A stretch of DNA of 64,000 nt from DATARN01 sp963851105 (GTDB lineage: Bacteria > Actinomycetota > Acidimicrobiia > Acidimicrobiales > Palsa-688). The DNA lies in contig CAWKNP010000007.1 of assembly GCA_963851105.1 (NCBI GenBank), forward strand, positions 1 through 64,000, read 5' to 3'. How positions within the stretch are numbered: the first letter of the stretch is position 1; the number at the start of each line of letters is the position of its first letter. This document shows, piece by piece, positions 25,042 through 32,747 of the stretch. Position numbers and translations under genes: made by a program. The notes under the pieces are model-generated. The model was given only the letters and a program-made list of their open reading frames with translations. It did no database searches and was not told where the DNA came from.

Positions 25042-25947
25042 ATGGAAGCGACGGTCACAGCCACGGTCGCCGCGACCGAACTGATGGATTCGCGGCAACT
25101 GCTGGGCGACTGGGCGGCGCTACGCCGGCTCGTCGCCACCGATGGCTACGTCTTCATGCGGGGGCTGCTGGACCCGGTGATGGTGGGCGCAGTCGGGCGC
25201 ACAGGGCTCGGTTTCTTGCAGTCGGCCGGCTGGACCGCGCCAGGGACGGATCCCGTTCACGCCCGGCCCCAGAGCCCGGTGCGGGCCGTCAAGATGCGTG
25301 ACGCCTTCGGCCAGCCCGGCTACCGCGAGATCGTGGCTGACCCGGGGTTCACGAGGATCGCGTTCGCGACGCCGCTCGCCGAGTTGATGGCCCAGATCCT
25401 CGGGCCCGCCGGCTTCTGCTATCCCCTAAAGCTGCCGCGAGTCGTCTATCCGGTGTCGTTCGCACCCCGCCAGCCCGGCAACTACGTACACAAGGATTAT
25501 CGGTCGGTGCAGGACATGTTTACCTGCTGGGTCCCGCTCGGCGATGTACCCCGGAGCCTCGGCGGGCTGGCTCTCGAGCCGGGGAGCCAACATAGCGTGC
25601 AGGTACGCCCGCGGCCCCTCGACGACCTTCCGGCGCGGTGGCTGACAACGGACTATCAGGCCGGCGACGTGCTCGTGTTCCATTGCCTCACAACCCACGC
25701 CGCCCTGCCCAACCGGGAAGACCGGATGCGGTTCTCCGCCGAGTACCGGTGGCAGCTGGCGGACCAACCGGCGCCCTGGCGCATGGTGGCGGGTCCCTCT
25801 GGCCGCGAGATCGGCTCGCGAATGTTCTCCCGGGCCCCGTGGTGGCGACCGGTACCGGCTGCGCTGTCGTTGTTCGATGATGACGGCGGTATGACGCCGG
25901 CTGTTCCCGCGGCAGCGTCACGGTTCGTTTCCTTCACGAACCCGTGA
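25042..25947 (+). CDS. Phytanoyl-CoA dioxygenase (PhyH)-family iron/2-oxoglutarate oxygenase
   Basis: A 301-residue double-stranded beta-helix oxygenase. The iron-binding facial triad is visible as NYVHKDYRSVQD (His-x-Asp) and TTHAALPN (distal His), and the 2-oxoglutarate-binding Arg is probably in REDRMRFSAEYRW. GYVFMRGLLDP near the N-terminus is the usual PhyH entry helix. ATG 25042 follows GGGGGGATC. Substrate is unknown; family members act on acyl chains, amino acids or natural products. It stands alone, so context does not help. Confidence 0.88.
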   Translation: MEATVTATVAATELMDSRQLLGDWAALRRLVATDGYVFMRGLLDPVMVGAVGRTGLGFLQSAGWTAPGTDPVHARPQSPVRAVKMRDAFGQPGYREIVADPGFTRIAFATPLAELMAQILGPAGFCYPLKLPRVVYPVSFAPRQPGNYVHKDYRSVQDMFTCWVPLGDVPRSLGGLALEPGSQHSVQVRPRPLDDLPARWLTTDYQAGDVLVFHCLTTHAALPNREDRMRFSAEYRWQLADQPAPWRMVAGPSGREIGSRMFSRAPWWRPVPAALSLFDDDGGMTPAVPAAASRFVSFTNP

Positions 25948-26147
25948 CGGCGGTTCTCACGCGTTAGTTCCGCGACGGGAAGATGCCTTGCAATGCGATA
26001 CAGAAGTTGGGTGACAATCGGCGCCTCTTCCGGCTCGCGGCGGTCCCAGTGGCCGCCAGCGACTGTGACCGAGGTCCCGGTCACCGCTGCCCCTCCGGGC
26101 GGTGGGGGAGGGCGGTTCGGTGCGGCGGGCGGCGGGCGGTGGGCGGT

Positions 26148-27257
26148 TTAGGCGCCGCCGGCGGTCTGGTCGGCGATGTACGTGGCGACATCGCGGAGGG
26201 ACCCGGTCCGCCGGTAGACCGCGCGCTGGCGGGTGGCACCGGTCCCGTGCGCCAGGATCTCGGCGACGCCCGCCGACACCCGATCCCAGGTGCCGGCCTC
26301 CTCGAGGGCGGGCCGAAGGGTCCGGAGCAGCCCGGCCACGACATCAGGCGCGGGAACGATCGTGGCGGCGGTGACGTCGATCAACTGTTCGGTGATTCCG
26401 TAGCGCGCGCTGCGCCAGACCGCCGCCTCGAGCAACTCGTGGCGGCAGCCGCCCGCCGGCTCGCCCCCTTCGCCGGCGGCCATGTGGCGCTCGGCGGTGG
26501 CTGCCATGGCCGCGATCAGCCCGGTCACGGTGACCGCCTCGTCAACGGTGAGGCACGCGTCGGCGATGCGGATCTCGAGGGTGGGAAAGCGGGCCGAAGG
26601 TCGCACGTCCCAGTACAGGTGGGTGGCGTCCGCGATGGCCCCGGCGGTGACAAGGGTCTCGACCACCCGTTCGTATTCGTCGTTGCCCGAGAAGAACTCG
26701 GGCATCCCGGTGGTGGGCCAGCGCCGGAAGATCATGGTCCGGTAGCTGGCATAGCCGGTATCGTTTCCGCCCCAGTACGGGGAGTTGCCGGTCAGGGCTA
26801 GGACGGTCGGTAGCCACGGCCGGATGCGGTTCATGACATCGATGCGCACATCGGGATCGTCGATCCCCACATGGACGTGGCAGCCGAAGATCAGCGTTTC
26901 CAGCGCCATTTGCTGGAACTCCGTCGCCATGGCCAGGTACCGCTCGCTGGGCGTCACCTCCTGGGTCTGCCACTGCGCCGACGGATGAGTCCCGGCGGCG
27001 CCGAGGCGGCAGCCCGAGCGGGCCGCGGCTTCGTTCAGCCGGCGCCGCAAAAGGCGCAGTTCGGCATCGACCTGGTCGAGGGATTCACAGACCGGAGTCG
27101 ACACCTCGACCTGCGATCGCAGCAACTCCGGGTGCACCGTCTCGCCCATGGCCGGCGCGGCGGTATCGAGCACGATCTCGTTGACGGGCCGCAGCTGGCC
27201 GGTCTCGACATCGATCAGCTGGTACTCCTCCTCGACACCCAGTGTCCCCCGCGCCAT
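26148..27257 (-). CDS. GCS2-type carboxylate-amine ligase (YbdK-like)
   Basis: A 369-residue enzyme of the glutamate-cysteine ligase 2 family. The N-terminus GTLGVEEEYQLIDVETGQ is diagnostic, followed by ELLRSQVEVSTPVC, GCHVHVGIDDPD (metal and substrate site), TGNSPYWGGNDTGYASYR and FPTLEIRIADACLTVDEAV. In vitro such enzymes make gamma-glutamylcysteine weakly; actinobacteria make mycothiol instead of glutathione, so the real substrate is probably another one. It diverges from purU across a 110-base gap that contains the 13-bp repeats. Confidence 0.93.
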   Translation of the reverse strand: MARGTLGVEEEYQLIDVETGQLRPVNEIVLDTAAPAMGETVHPELLRSQVEVSTPVCESLDQVDAELRLLRRRLNEAAARSGCRLGAAGTHPSAQWQTQEVTPSERYLAMATEFQQMALETLIFGCHVHVGIDDPDVRIDVMNRIRPWLPTVLALTGNSPYWGGNDTGYASYRTMIFRRWPTTGMPEFFSGNDEYERVVETLVTAGAIADATHLYWDVRPSARFPTLEIRIADACLTVDEAVTVTGLIAAMAATAERHMAAGEGGEPAGGCRHELLEAAVWRSARYGITEQLIDVTAATIVPAPDVVAGLLRTLRPALEEAGTWDRVSAGVAEILAHGTGATRQRAVYRRTGSLRDVATYIADQTAGGA

Positions 27258-27299
27258 GGCGACCTTTTCCCCCGATCTCCGTGCGGCGCAAACCCCCCT

Positions 27300-27350
27300 T
27301 AGAAACCTCGGTAGAAACCCTCAGTAGAAACCCTCGGTAGAAACCCCCGT
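27300..27350. repeat. Four tandem 12-13-bp repeats, TAGAAACCCTCGG type
   Basis: Units at 27300-27311, 27312-27324, 27325-27337 and 27338-27350 read TAGAAACCTCGG, TAGAAACCCTCAG, TAGAAACCCTCGG and TAGAAACCCCCGT. They fill the divergent promoter region between the GCS2-type ligase (27257) and purU (27368). The array may be a cluster of protein-binding half-sites or a slippage product. Confidence 0.8.
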
Positions 27351-27367
27351 ACAGTGAGCGCCCGACG

Positions 27368-28195
27368 ATGCCGATCCACATCCTGACCCTTGTTTGCCCG
27401 GACCGCCCCGGGATCGTCGCCAGCATCGCCGAGGGCCTCTTGCATTTGGGCGCCAACATCTTGGAAAACGCCCAGTTCAGCGACGTGCCGACCGGAATGT
27501 TCTGCATGCGCACCCGGTTCGACTCGCCGGTCGACGACGCCAGCGAGATTGCGGCAGCCTTGCGCGACCGTGCCGACGCTCTCCACGCCGGGATGCGGGT
27601 GCGGCGGGAGGACCAACGCTGCCGGGTGCTGGTCATGGTTTCCAAGTACGACCACTGCCTGGTCGACCTCCTCTACCGCTGGCACGCCGGTGAGCTACTG
27701 GTCGACATCCCGGTCGTGATCTCCAACCATCCCGATCTCGAGGCGACCGTCACGGGGTACGGCATCGCGTTCGAGCACGTCGCCCGGGGCAGCGAGGAAC
27801 GGGCCCGGGAGCTGGTCGCGGCCCACGACATTGAGCTCGTCGTGCTGGCGCGCTACATGCAGATCATCTCCGACGCCTTGTGCCGGGAGATGGCGGGGCG
27901 GATGATCAATATCCACCATTCCTTCCTGCCCAGCTTCAAGGGGGCGAAGCCGTACCACCAGGCCTGGGAACGGGGCGTCAAGGTCATCGGGGCCACCGCC
28001 CACTACGTGACCGCCGAGTTGGACGAAGGACCCATCATCGACCAGGACGTGGCCCACGTCTCGCACTCGCACACGCCCGACCAGATGGTGATCATCGGGC
28101 GCGACCTCGAACGGCTGGTTCTGTCGCGCGCCGTCAAGGCGCACAGCGAGGGCCGGGTCTTCCTTCTCGGCCGCCGGACCGTCGTCTTCCTGTAA
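27368..28195 (+). CDS. purU: Formyltetrahydrofolate deformylase
   Basis: A 275-residue enzyme with an N-terminal ACT domain (residues 3-80, opening HILTLVCPDRPGIVASIAEGL) and a C-terminal formyl-transferase domain. The latter shows VISNHPDLE, ELVVLARYMQII, NIHHSFLPSFKGAKPYHQA with the catalytic His, and TAELDEGPIIDQDV with the catalytic Asp. It hydrolyses 10-formyltetrahydrofolate to formate and tetrahydrofolate, which balances the one-carbon pool; in other bacteria glycine and methionine act through the ACT domain. The tandem repeats just upstream may be part of its control region. Confidence 0.96.
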   Translation: MPIHILTLVCPDRPGIVASIAEGLLHLGANILENAQFSDVPTGMFCMRTRFDSPVDDASEIAAALRDRADALHAGMRVRREDQRCRVLVMVSKYDHCLVDLLYRWHAGELLVDIPVVISNHPDLEATVTGYGIAFEHVARGSEERARELVAAHDIELVVLARYMQIISDALCREMAGRMINIHHSFLPSFKGAKPYHQAWERGVKVIGATAHYVTAELDEGPIIDQDVAHVSHSHTPDQMVIIGRDLERLVLSRAVKAHSEGRVFLLGRRTVVFL

Positions 28196-28199
28196 CCGT

Positions 28200-28703
28200 C
28201 TACTGGAGTTCGAAGATCTCGTCGGGTGCCGCCGCCAGCACCGCCGCGGCGTGGGCCGCCTTCACGGCGGTGAAGCGGCGCTCCTCGTCGGCGGAGCGGT
28301 TCTCGGTGCGGGCCAGGGTGATGAACTCGTCGCTCACCATGGGCTCGCGCACCAGCAGGGTCACGACGCGGTGGCGGTAGGCGAAGTGGAACACGAACTG
28401 CTCGAGGTTGGTCCCCCGCTCGGGGTGCTCGAGGGTGGCAGTGACCAGGTACCGACCCTCGGTGAGGCCGCGGGTCACCAGCTCAAAGGCGTCACGAGCT
28501 CCCGGGCCCCGGAATGCCGTCTCGATGATGATGGCCCGCCGGGCCAGGGCGGCGCCGGGATCGAGGAGTGGGAACGCCAGCCGCATGGCCTGGTAGGCGA
28601 TAGCCACCCCGGCGGGGCTCCCGGGACCGCTGTAGCGCAGCATGTCGGCAAAAGAGAACTGAAGGACCGTGCCCTCGTCGACCACCTCGACCACTTCGCT
28701 CAC
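28200..28703 (-). CDS. Conserved-looking hypothetical protein
   Basis: A GTG at 28703 gives 167 residues beginning SEVVEVVDEGTVLQFSFADMLRYSGPGSPAG; the longer frame from 28865 adds a low-quality N-terminus. The protein has a middle segment IETAFRGPGARDAFELVTRGLTEGRYLV and a strand-rich section ATLEHPERGTNLEQFVFHFAYRHRVVTL. It ends ARTENRSADEERRFTAVKAAHAAAVL. The pattern suggests a soluble alpha/beta protein. No motif identifies a function. It converges on purU with a gap of 4 bases. Confidence 0.7.
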   Translation of the reverse strand: MSEVVEVVDEGTVLQFSFADMLRYSGPGSPAGVAIAYQAMRLAFPLLDPGAALARRAIIIETAFRGPGARDAFELVTRGLTEGRYLVTATLEHPERGTNLEQFVFHFAYRHRVVTLLVREPMVSDEFITLARTENRSADEERRFTAVKAAHAAAVLAAAPDEIFELQ

Positions 28704-28921
28704 CTGCGGGAGCCTACGGCCCGTCGCTGCCGACCTCTTTTCCCGGCCGCCGGCCGGTCGCGCCGGCGCCAAATGTGACACCATCAAGACGACGCCGAGC
28801 GATCCTTCGGCGCCGCGGTAATCGGCGGTGGTCGGCTGTACGGGCGCTGGCGCGTTCACTACCACTACGGTTGCCCCCGGCTATGCCAACCGCAGTTCAA
28901 GGGGGATAGTGAGAACGGGAG

Positions 28922-30217
28922 ATGGCTGACAACAACTCGGCCCATGAGAACAGCATCCGGAGCTATCTCGCCGAGCACGGCGGGAGTGTGGCCGATGCGG
29001 GCGGGCGGGGCCTCACCGACGAAATGGCGCGGGCGCTGGGCGTCGACCGACCGGCGGAGCTCAGCGCAGTCCTCGGTCAGATGGAAAACAGCGGTGTCAT
29101 CACCCGCGAGATGCGGGGGCTGCGCACCTACCGGATAGCCCTGGTCGAAGGCGCTGGCGCTGCGCCTGCGCCTGCGGCAGCGGCGGCAGCTACTGGTGCG
29201 GCCGCGGGCGGCAGTCGTGCTCCCCGGGGGGCCGTGGCCACCGAAGCAGCACCCGCGGCCGGAGCGGTGCGGTTGCGCGACGCGCTGGCGAGGAAAGCCT
29301 CAGTCGCAACGCCGGCGGTGGCCGCCGAGGAGGCGCCCGAGCCGGTGTCGGGCCGCGCCGTCAGTCTGCGAGACGCCATCTCACAGCGGACCTCCGCCAC
29401 CGTCGTGGCACCTCCCGATCCTCCACCGGTGCGTCCGGCGGCCGGGCGGGCGACCGACGAGTGGGCGGCGCCGCCGCCCGCGGACGCCTCGCCGGGTCGC
29501 GCCGTCAGCCTTCGCGACGCCATCGCGGGCTCCGATTCCACCGCGCCGTCGTGGGACTGGGATTCGCCGCCCGACTCGCCGCCCGGCGGTTACCGGGCCA
29601 GCCTCGGCGACACCGCCCGGGTGGCGCCCTTCCCGGAGCCTGCCTACCGGGGTGACGACGATACGTCAGGCCGGGGCCGTTCCCGGACAAGGGCGAGCCG
29701 CAGCCGTCCCCGCCTGAGCGTGCCGGTACCGGCAGTGAAAACCGCGCCCAGCACGCCGGTCATCACCGCGGTCGGCATCGCCGTCGCGGGCCTTCTCCTC
29801 GTGACGTTGATCACGGTGGTGGTCACCCGGGGAACGACGAGCCACCTTCCTGCCATCGGCACGCCGGACTCGTCGGCCGACGCTTGTCGAGTCGTCACCA
29901 CCGTCGAGGCGGCCGTGGCCTTCGGTCAGCCGGCCGGCGATCCCCACTTCGTGCTCGGCTCCTGCGTGTACGACAACGGTTCCAACGAGTTGATCGTCGA
30001 CGTGGCCCGGCAGAACGGGCGGGCGTTGTTCGACTCCTCGCGCAGCAGCGTGGCGCAGGACATACCCGGCATCGGGGACGACGCGTACTACAGCGACGGC
30101 CGGTTGCGGGTGCTCAAGGGATCGAGCCTGATGCTGCTCACCCTGAGCCCCTACTCCATCGACAAACCGAGCCCGAAACTGGTGGCGTTGGCCGCGGTGG
30201 CGGCCACCCGCCTGTAG
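28922..30217 (+). CDS. Membrane protein with cytoplasmic winged-helix, RAVSLRDAI repeats and an extracellular domain
   Basis: A 431-residue protein with unusual layout. Residues 5-75 look like a winged helix: IRSYLAEHGGSVADAG, then DEMARALGV and LSAVLGQMENSGVITREM. A low-complexity linker of about 190 residues (Ala, Pro, Gly) carries three copies of a short motif, AVRLRDALARKAS, RAVSLRDAISQRTS and RAVSLRDAIAGSDS. One membrane segment, VITAVGIAVAGLLLVTLITVVV, lies near residue 285. The C-terminal ~110 residues face outside and have two cysteines and a DUF3558-like look (ACRVVTTVEAAVAFG, then GSCVYDNG). I infer a one-component envelope sensor; no direct evidence. Confidence 0.75.
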   Translation: MADNNSAHENSIRSYLAEHGGSVADAGGRGLTDEMARALGVDRPAELSAVLGQMENSGVITREMRGLRTYRIALVEGAGAAPAPAAAAAATGAAAGGSRAPRGAVATEAAPAAGAVRLRDALARKASVATPAVAAEEAPEPVSGRAVSLRDAISQRTSATVVAPPDPPPVRPAAGRATDEWAAPPPADASPGRAVSLRDAIAGSDSTAPSWDWDSPPDSPPGGYRASLGDTARVAPFPEPAYRGDDDTSGRGRSRTRASRSRPRLSVPVPAVKTAPSTPVITAVGIAVAGLLLVTLITVVVTRGTTSHLPAIGTPDSSADACRVVTTVEAAVAFGQPAGDPHFVLGSCVYDNGSNELIVDVARQNGRALFDSSRSSVAQDIPGIGDDAYYSDGRLRVLKGSSLMLLTLSPYSIDKPSPKLVALAAVAATRL

Positions 30218-30237
30218 CAGCCCGCCGGCGGAGATCC

Positions 30238-30275
30238 GGCAGCCGCTCGCTTCGCCATTGAAGCCAGCGGCTGCC
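30238..30275 (+). terminator. Long GC hairpin terminator
   Basis: GGCAGCCGCT-c-GCTTC (30238-30253) pairs with GAAGC-c-AGCGGCTGCC (30260-30275): two stems of 10 and 5 bp joined by a C-C mismatch, with a 6-base loop. It lies 20 bases after the stop of the membrane winged-helix gene. Confidence 0.7.
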
Positions 30276-30413
30276 TACTCCTACTGATACGACTGCCGGA
30301 CCCCGCTCCCAGATACATCGCGGCCTCAGATTCCTGCCGCCCACGTCGGGTGGTGGCGCACATCCACGCTGGGAAAAGGGCGGGACAGTGCTCACGCCCG
30401 GTGCCGGGGCGAG

Positions 30414-31187
30414 TCAGCGGGCCAGGAGAAGGGGAAGCGCCTCGCTGATCGGTGTCCGCACGACAGCGTCCGCCAGGTCGTCGTAGGGCGTCGGGTCGGC
30501 ATTGACGATCACGATGGGCAGGCCGGAGCGGGCGGCCAAAGGAACCAGACCGGCGGCGGGGTGCACGGTGAGCGTCGATCCGACGGCGAGCAGGAGGTCG
30601 GCCGCCTCGACGGCCATGGCGGCGCGATCGAGCACCGCGGGATCGAGGGCCTGGCCGAAACTGATCGTCGCCGACTTGAGAATCCCGCCGCACACCCGGT
30701 CGTCGATCACTTCCTCACAGTGCGGATCCTCCTCGCCCGCCCGCAGCCGGTCGAGGACCGGCAGCATCGGCGCCCGTAGGCCGCAGGACCAACAGGTGAC
30801 CTCGCGCATGGTGCCGTGGAGTTCGATGACGAGTTGGGGATCCGAACCGGCCCGCTGGTGCATGCCGTCGATGTTCTGGGTCACGACGGCCGCCATCCGA
30901 CCCTGGAGCTCGAGGTCGACAAGCGCCCGGTGGCCGGCATTGGGCTCCGCGGTCCACGCCGGCGAGTGCAAGCGGGCCTGCCAGACCCGCTTGCGGATCT
31001 CGGGGTCACCGAGGTAGTGGTGGAGGGTGGCGGTGCGCTCCGCCCCCGGGTTCTTGGTCCACACCCCTTGCGGGCCCCGGTAGTCGGGGATGCCGGAGTC
31101 GGTGGAAATGCCGGCACCGGTGAGGGCGACGATCGACGATGCCTTCTTCACCGCCTCGAGGGCGGCGGCCATCCCGGGTGATGCCAC
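30414..31187 (-). CDS. Sirtuin-type NAD-dependent protein deacylase
   Basis: A 257-residue Sir2 protein. It shows ALTGAGISTDSGIPDYRG (NAD site) near residues 20-37, TQNIDGMHQRAG near 105, ELHGTMREVTCWSC with the catalytic His and the first Cys pair of the zinc site, a second pair in CEEVIDDRVCGG, then VGSTLTVHPAAGLVPLA and IVNADPTPYDDLAD. All catalytic and zinc residues are present. Start may be GTG 31187 or ATG 31172. It removes acyl groups from lysines by family; CobB-like targets such as acetyl-CoA synthetases are known elsewhere, and an acetoacetyl-CoA synthetase is encoded at 36.3 kb. Confidence 0.93.
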   Translation of the reverse strand: MASPGMAAALEAVKKASSIVALTGAGISTDSGIPDYRGPQGVWTKNPGAERTATLHHYLGDPEIRKRVWQARLHSPAWTAEPNAGHRALVDLELQGRMAAVVTQNIDGMHQRAGSDPQLVIELHGTMREVTCWSCGLRAPMLPVLDRLRAGEEDPHCEEVIDDRVCGGILKSATISFGQALDPAVLDRAAMAVEAADLLLAVGSTLTVHPAAGLVPLAARSGLPIVIVNADPTPYDDLADAVVRTPISEALPLLLAR

Positions 31188-31261
31188 ACCGGGACCGTAG
31201 CGCCGCCACCGCCGCCGCCTCACCGCCGCCGCCCCCGCCGAGGAGGACTTCCGCTGTCTAC

Positions 31262-31297
31262 TGCTGCGAAACGACGTACTACCGTCGTTTTGCAGCA
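31262..31297. repeat. Near-perfect inverted repeat, 15-bp arms
   Basis: TGCTGCGAAACGACG (31262-31276) and CGTCGTTTTGCAGCA (31283-31297) flank TACTAC and differ from perfect pairing at one position, which would be a G-U pair in RNA. It lies between the end of the MarR gene (31320) and the sirtuin start (31187), both minus strand. It could be a terminator for the first gene or an operator for the second. Confidence 0.7.
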
Positions 31298-31319
31298 CTT
31301 TGGGTCCCGAGGCTTGGTT

Positions 31320-31988
31320 TTAGGCCGCAGCCTCGGGGGGATCGCCGCCGAGCTCCGCTCGCCCCGGCCAGTCGGCCCTGATCTCGTCGCCGGCGTCGCC
31401 GAGGTCGCTAATGCCACTCGCGTCAGCGAGGTCGCCGGCGTCGTCGGCCTCCGCCTGCAGGCAGCGAGCCACGGGACCGGCGCGCAGGGCGTCGCGCAAC
31501 ACCGCGCTGATCCGGCCCAGCTCGGCGACCTGTTCGGGCGTGAGGACGTCGAACAGGTTGCGGCGCACCGCGTCGACATGGCCGCGGGCGGCCGACTCGA
31601 GAATGGCGAAGCCGGCGTCGGTCATCACCGCGAATGAGCCCCGCTTGTCGGAGGCACAGGACTCCCGGGCCACCCAGCCGGCTTCCTCCAGCCGGGCGAT
31701 GGCGTGCGAGAGGCGGCTGCGCGACGTCAGGGTGAGAGCCGCCAGCTCGCTCATCCGCATGGTCCGCTCCGGTGCTTCGGAAAGTGTGACCAGGATCTGG
31801 TAGTAGGCGTGGTTGAGGCCGCTGTCCTGCTGCAGCTCGCGGTCGATCTGGGCGCTGAAGAGGCGGATGGCGTCGATGAAGGCCCGCCAGGACACCTGCT
31901 CGGCGGGTGAAAGCCACCGGGGTTCGACGCCGCCAGCCTCCGGGGCCCGGGTCTCGTCGGCAGGGCTGGTCGTACTCACCGCGTTCAT
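31320..31988 (-). CDS. MarR-family transcriptional regulator
   Basis: A 222-residue MarR protein. The core shows RAFIDAIRLFSAQIDRELQQDSGLNHAYYQILVTLSEAP, then MRMSELAALTLTSRSRLSHAIARLEEAGWVARE (recognition helix) and the wing CASDKRGSFAVMTDAG. The C-terminus is extended by about 50 acidic residues beyond the usual end, which is uncommon but has good codon use. ATG 31988 is chosen over a longer frame. It diverges from the yceI gene across a promoter with two identical GTTGA-N4-TCAAC dyads, so it very likely represses both. Confidence 0.92.
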   Translation of the reverse strand: MNAVSTTSPADETRAPEAGGVEPRWLSPAEQVSWRAFIDAIRLFSAQIDRELQQDSGLNHAYYQILVTLSEAPERTMRMSELAALTLTSRSRLSHAIARLEEAGWVARESCASDKRGSFAVMTDAGFAILESAARGHVDAVRRNLFDVLTPEQVAELGRISAVLRDALRAGPVARCLQAEADDAGDLADASGISDLGDAGDEIRADWPGRAELGGDPPEAAA

Positions 31989-32002
31989 GGTACTTCGGGG
32001 TA

Positions 32003-32048
32003 GTTGACATCTCAACCACCGCCCTGTATAGTCTGTTGAAAGTTCAAC
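32003..32048 (+). promoter_or_regulatory. yceI promoter TTGACA-17-TATAGT with two MarR-type operators
   Basis: TTGACA (32004-32009) and TATAGT (32027-32032) are 17 bases apart, close to the sigma-70 consensus. GTTGA-catc-TCAAC (32003-32016) covers the -35, and GTTGA-aagt-TCAAC (32035-32048) lies at the start of the transcript, 32 bases away, or about three helical turns. TTGA/TCAA dyads are the classic MarR site. Confidence 0.85.
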
Positions 32049-32083
32049 GATCGACTATCGGAACAGGAAAGAGGACGATTCGC

Positions 32084-32647
32084 ATGACTTCCACAGAGAC
32101 GATTCCTGGCTACATCGTGGGTACCTGGACCATCGACCCGGTCCATAGTGATGTGTCCTTCACCGTCCGGCACATGATGGTGAGCAAGGTCCGCGGCAGC
32201 TTCCGGACTTTCCAGGGCCAGATCGTCACCGCCGAGAACCCGCTCGACTCGTCGGTCTCGGTATCGGTCGATTTGAGCTCCATCGATACCAATGATGAAA
32301 ACCGCGACGGCCACCTCCGCTCCGCGGACATCTTCAACGTCGAGTCCCATCCCACCATGACCTTCGAGTCCACCGGCGTGGCGCCGACCGATGATGGCTA
32401 CGCCGTCGAGGGTGACCTGACGCTGCACGGGATCACCAAGCGCCTCCACCTGAACGTGGAGCCCAACGGGTTCGGACCCGACCCCTTCGGCGGCACCCGC
32501 GCCGGCTTCTCGGCGACCACCGAGATCAGCCGCAAGGACTTCGGTATCGACTTCAACATGCCCCTCGACGGTGGCGGGGTCGTCATCGGCGACAAGGTCC
32601 AGGTCTTCCTGGAGATCGAAGCGATCCTCAAGCCCGCCGAGGCGTAA
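32084..32647 (+). CDS. YceI-family lipid-binding-type protein
   Basis: A 187-residue YceI barrel of usual length: GTWTIDPVHSDVSFTVRHMMVSKVRGSF at the start, VSVDLSSIDTNDENRDGHLRSADIFNVESHP in the middle and LTLHGITKRLHL near 115. These strands form the lipocalin-like fold that holds isoprenoids in known members. There is no signal peptide, so it is cytoplasmic. In actinobacteria YceI genes are often under a divergent MarR regulator, as here. A strong GC hairpin ends the gene. It may respond to membrane-active or phenolic compounds; that is inference. Confidence 0.95.
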   Translation: MTSTETIPGYIVGTWTIDPVHSDVSFTVRHMMVSKVRGSFRTFQGQIVTAENPLDSSVSVSVDLSSIDTNDENRDGHLRSADIFNVESHPTMTFESTGVAPTDDGYAVEGDLTLHGITKRLHLNVEPNGFGPDPFGGTRAGFSATTEISRKDFGIDFNMPLDGGGVVIGDKVQVFLEIEAILKPAEA

Positions 32648-32674
32648 GCCAAAACCCTTTCTCGGAACGGAATT

Positions 32675-32706
32675 CGCCGCCCCCGGCCATCGTGCCGGGG
32701 GCGGCG
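32675..32706 (+). terminator. 13-bp perfect stem terminator after yceI
   Basis: CGCCGCCCCCGGC (32675-32687), loop CATCGT, GCCGGGGGCGGCG (32694-32706). A perfect 13-bp stem starting 28 bases after the stop codon, without a T-run. Confidence 0.8.
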
Positions 32707-32747
32707 CATTGCGCATGCTTGCGGTCGGCAACTAGTTTTTGCTCGTT

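Noticed and set aside
26090..26150. G-rich stretch with possible G-quadruplex runs
   Set aside because: G-rich runs are expected by chance at this base composition, and it lies behind two converging genes with no clear target.
27300..27350. Possible CRISPR array
   Set aside because: Repeats are 12-13 bp in direct contact with no spacers and no cas genes.
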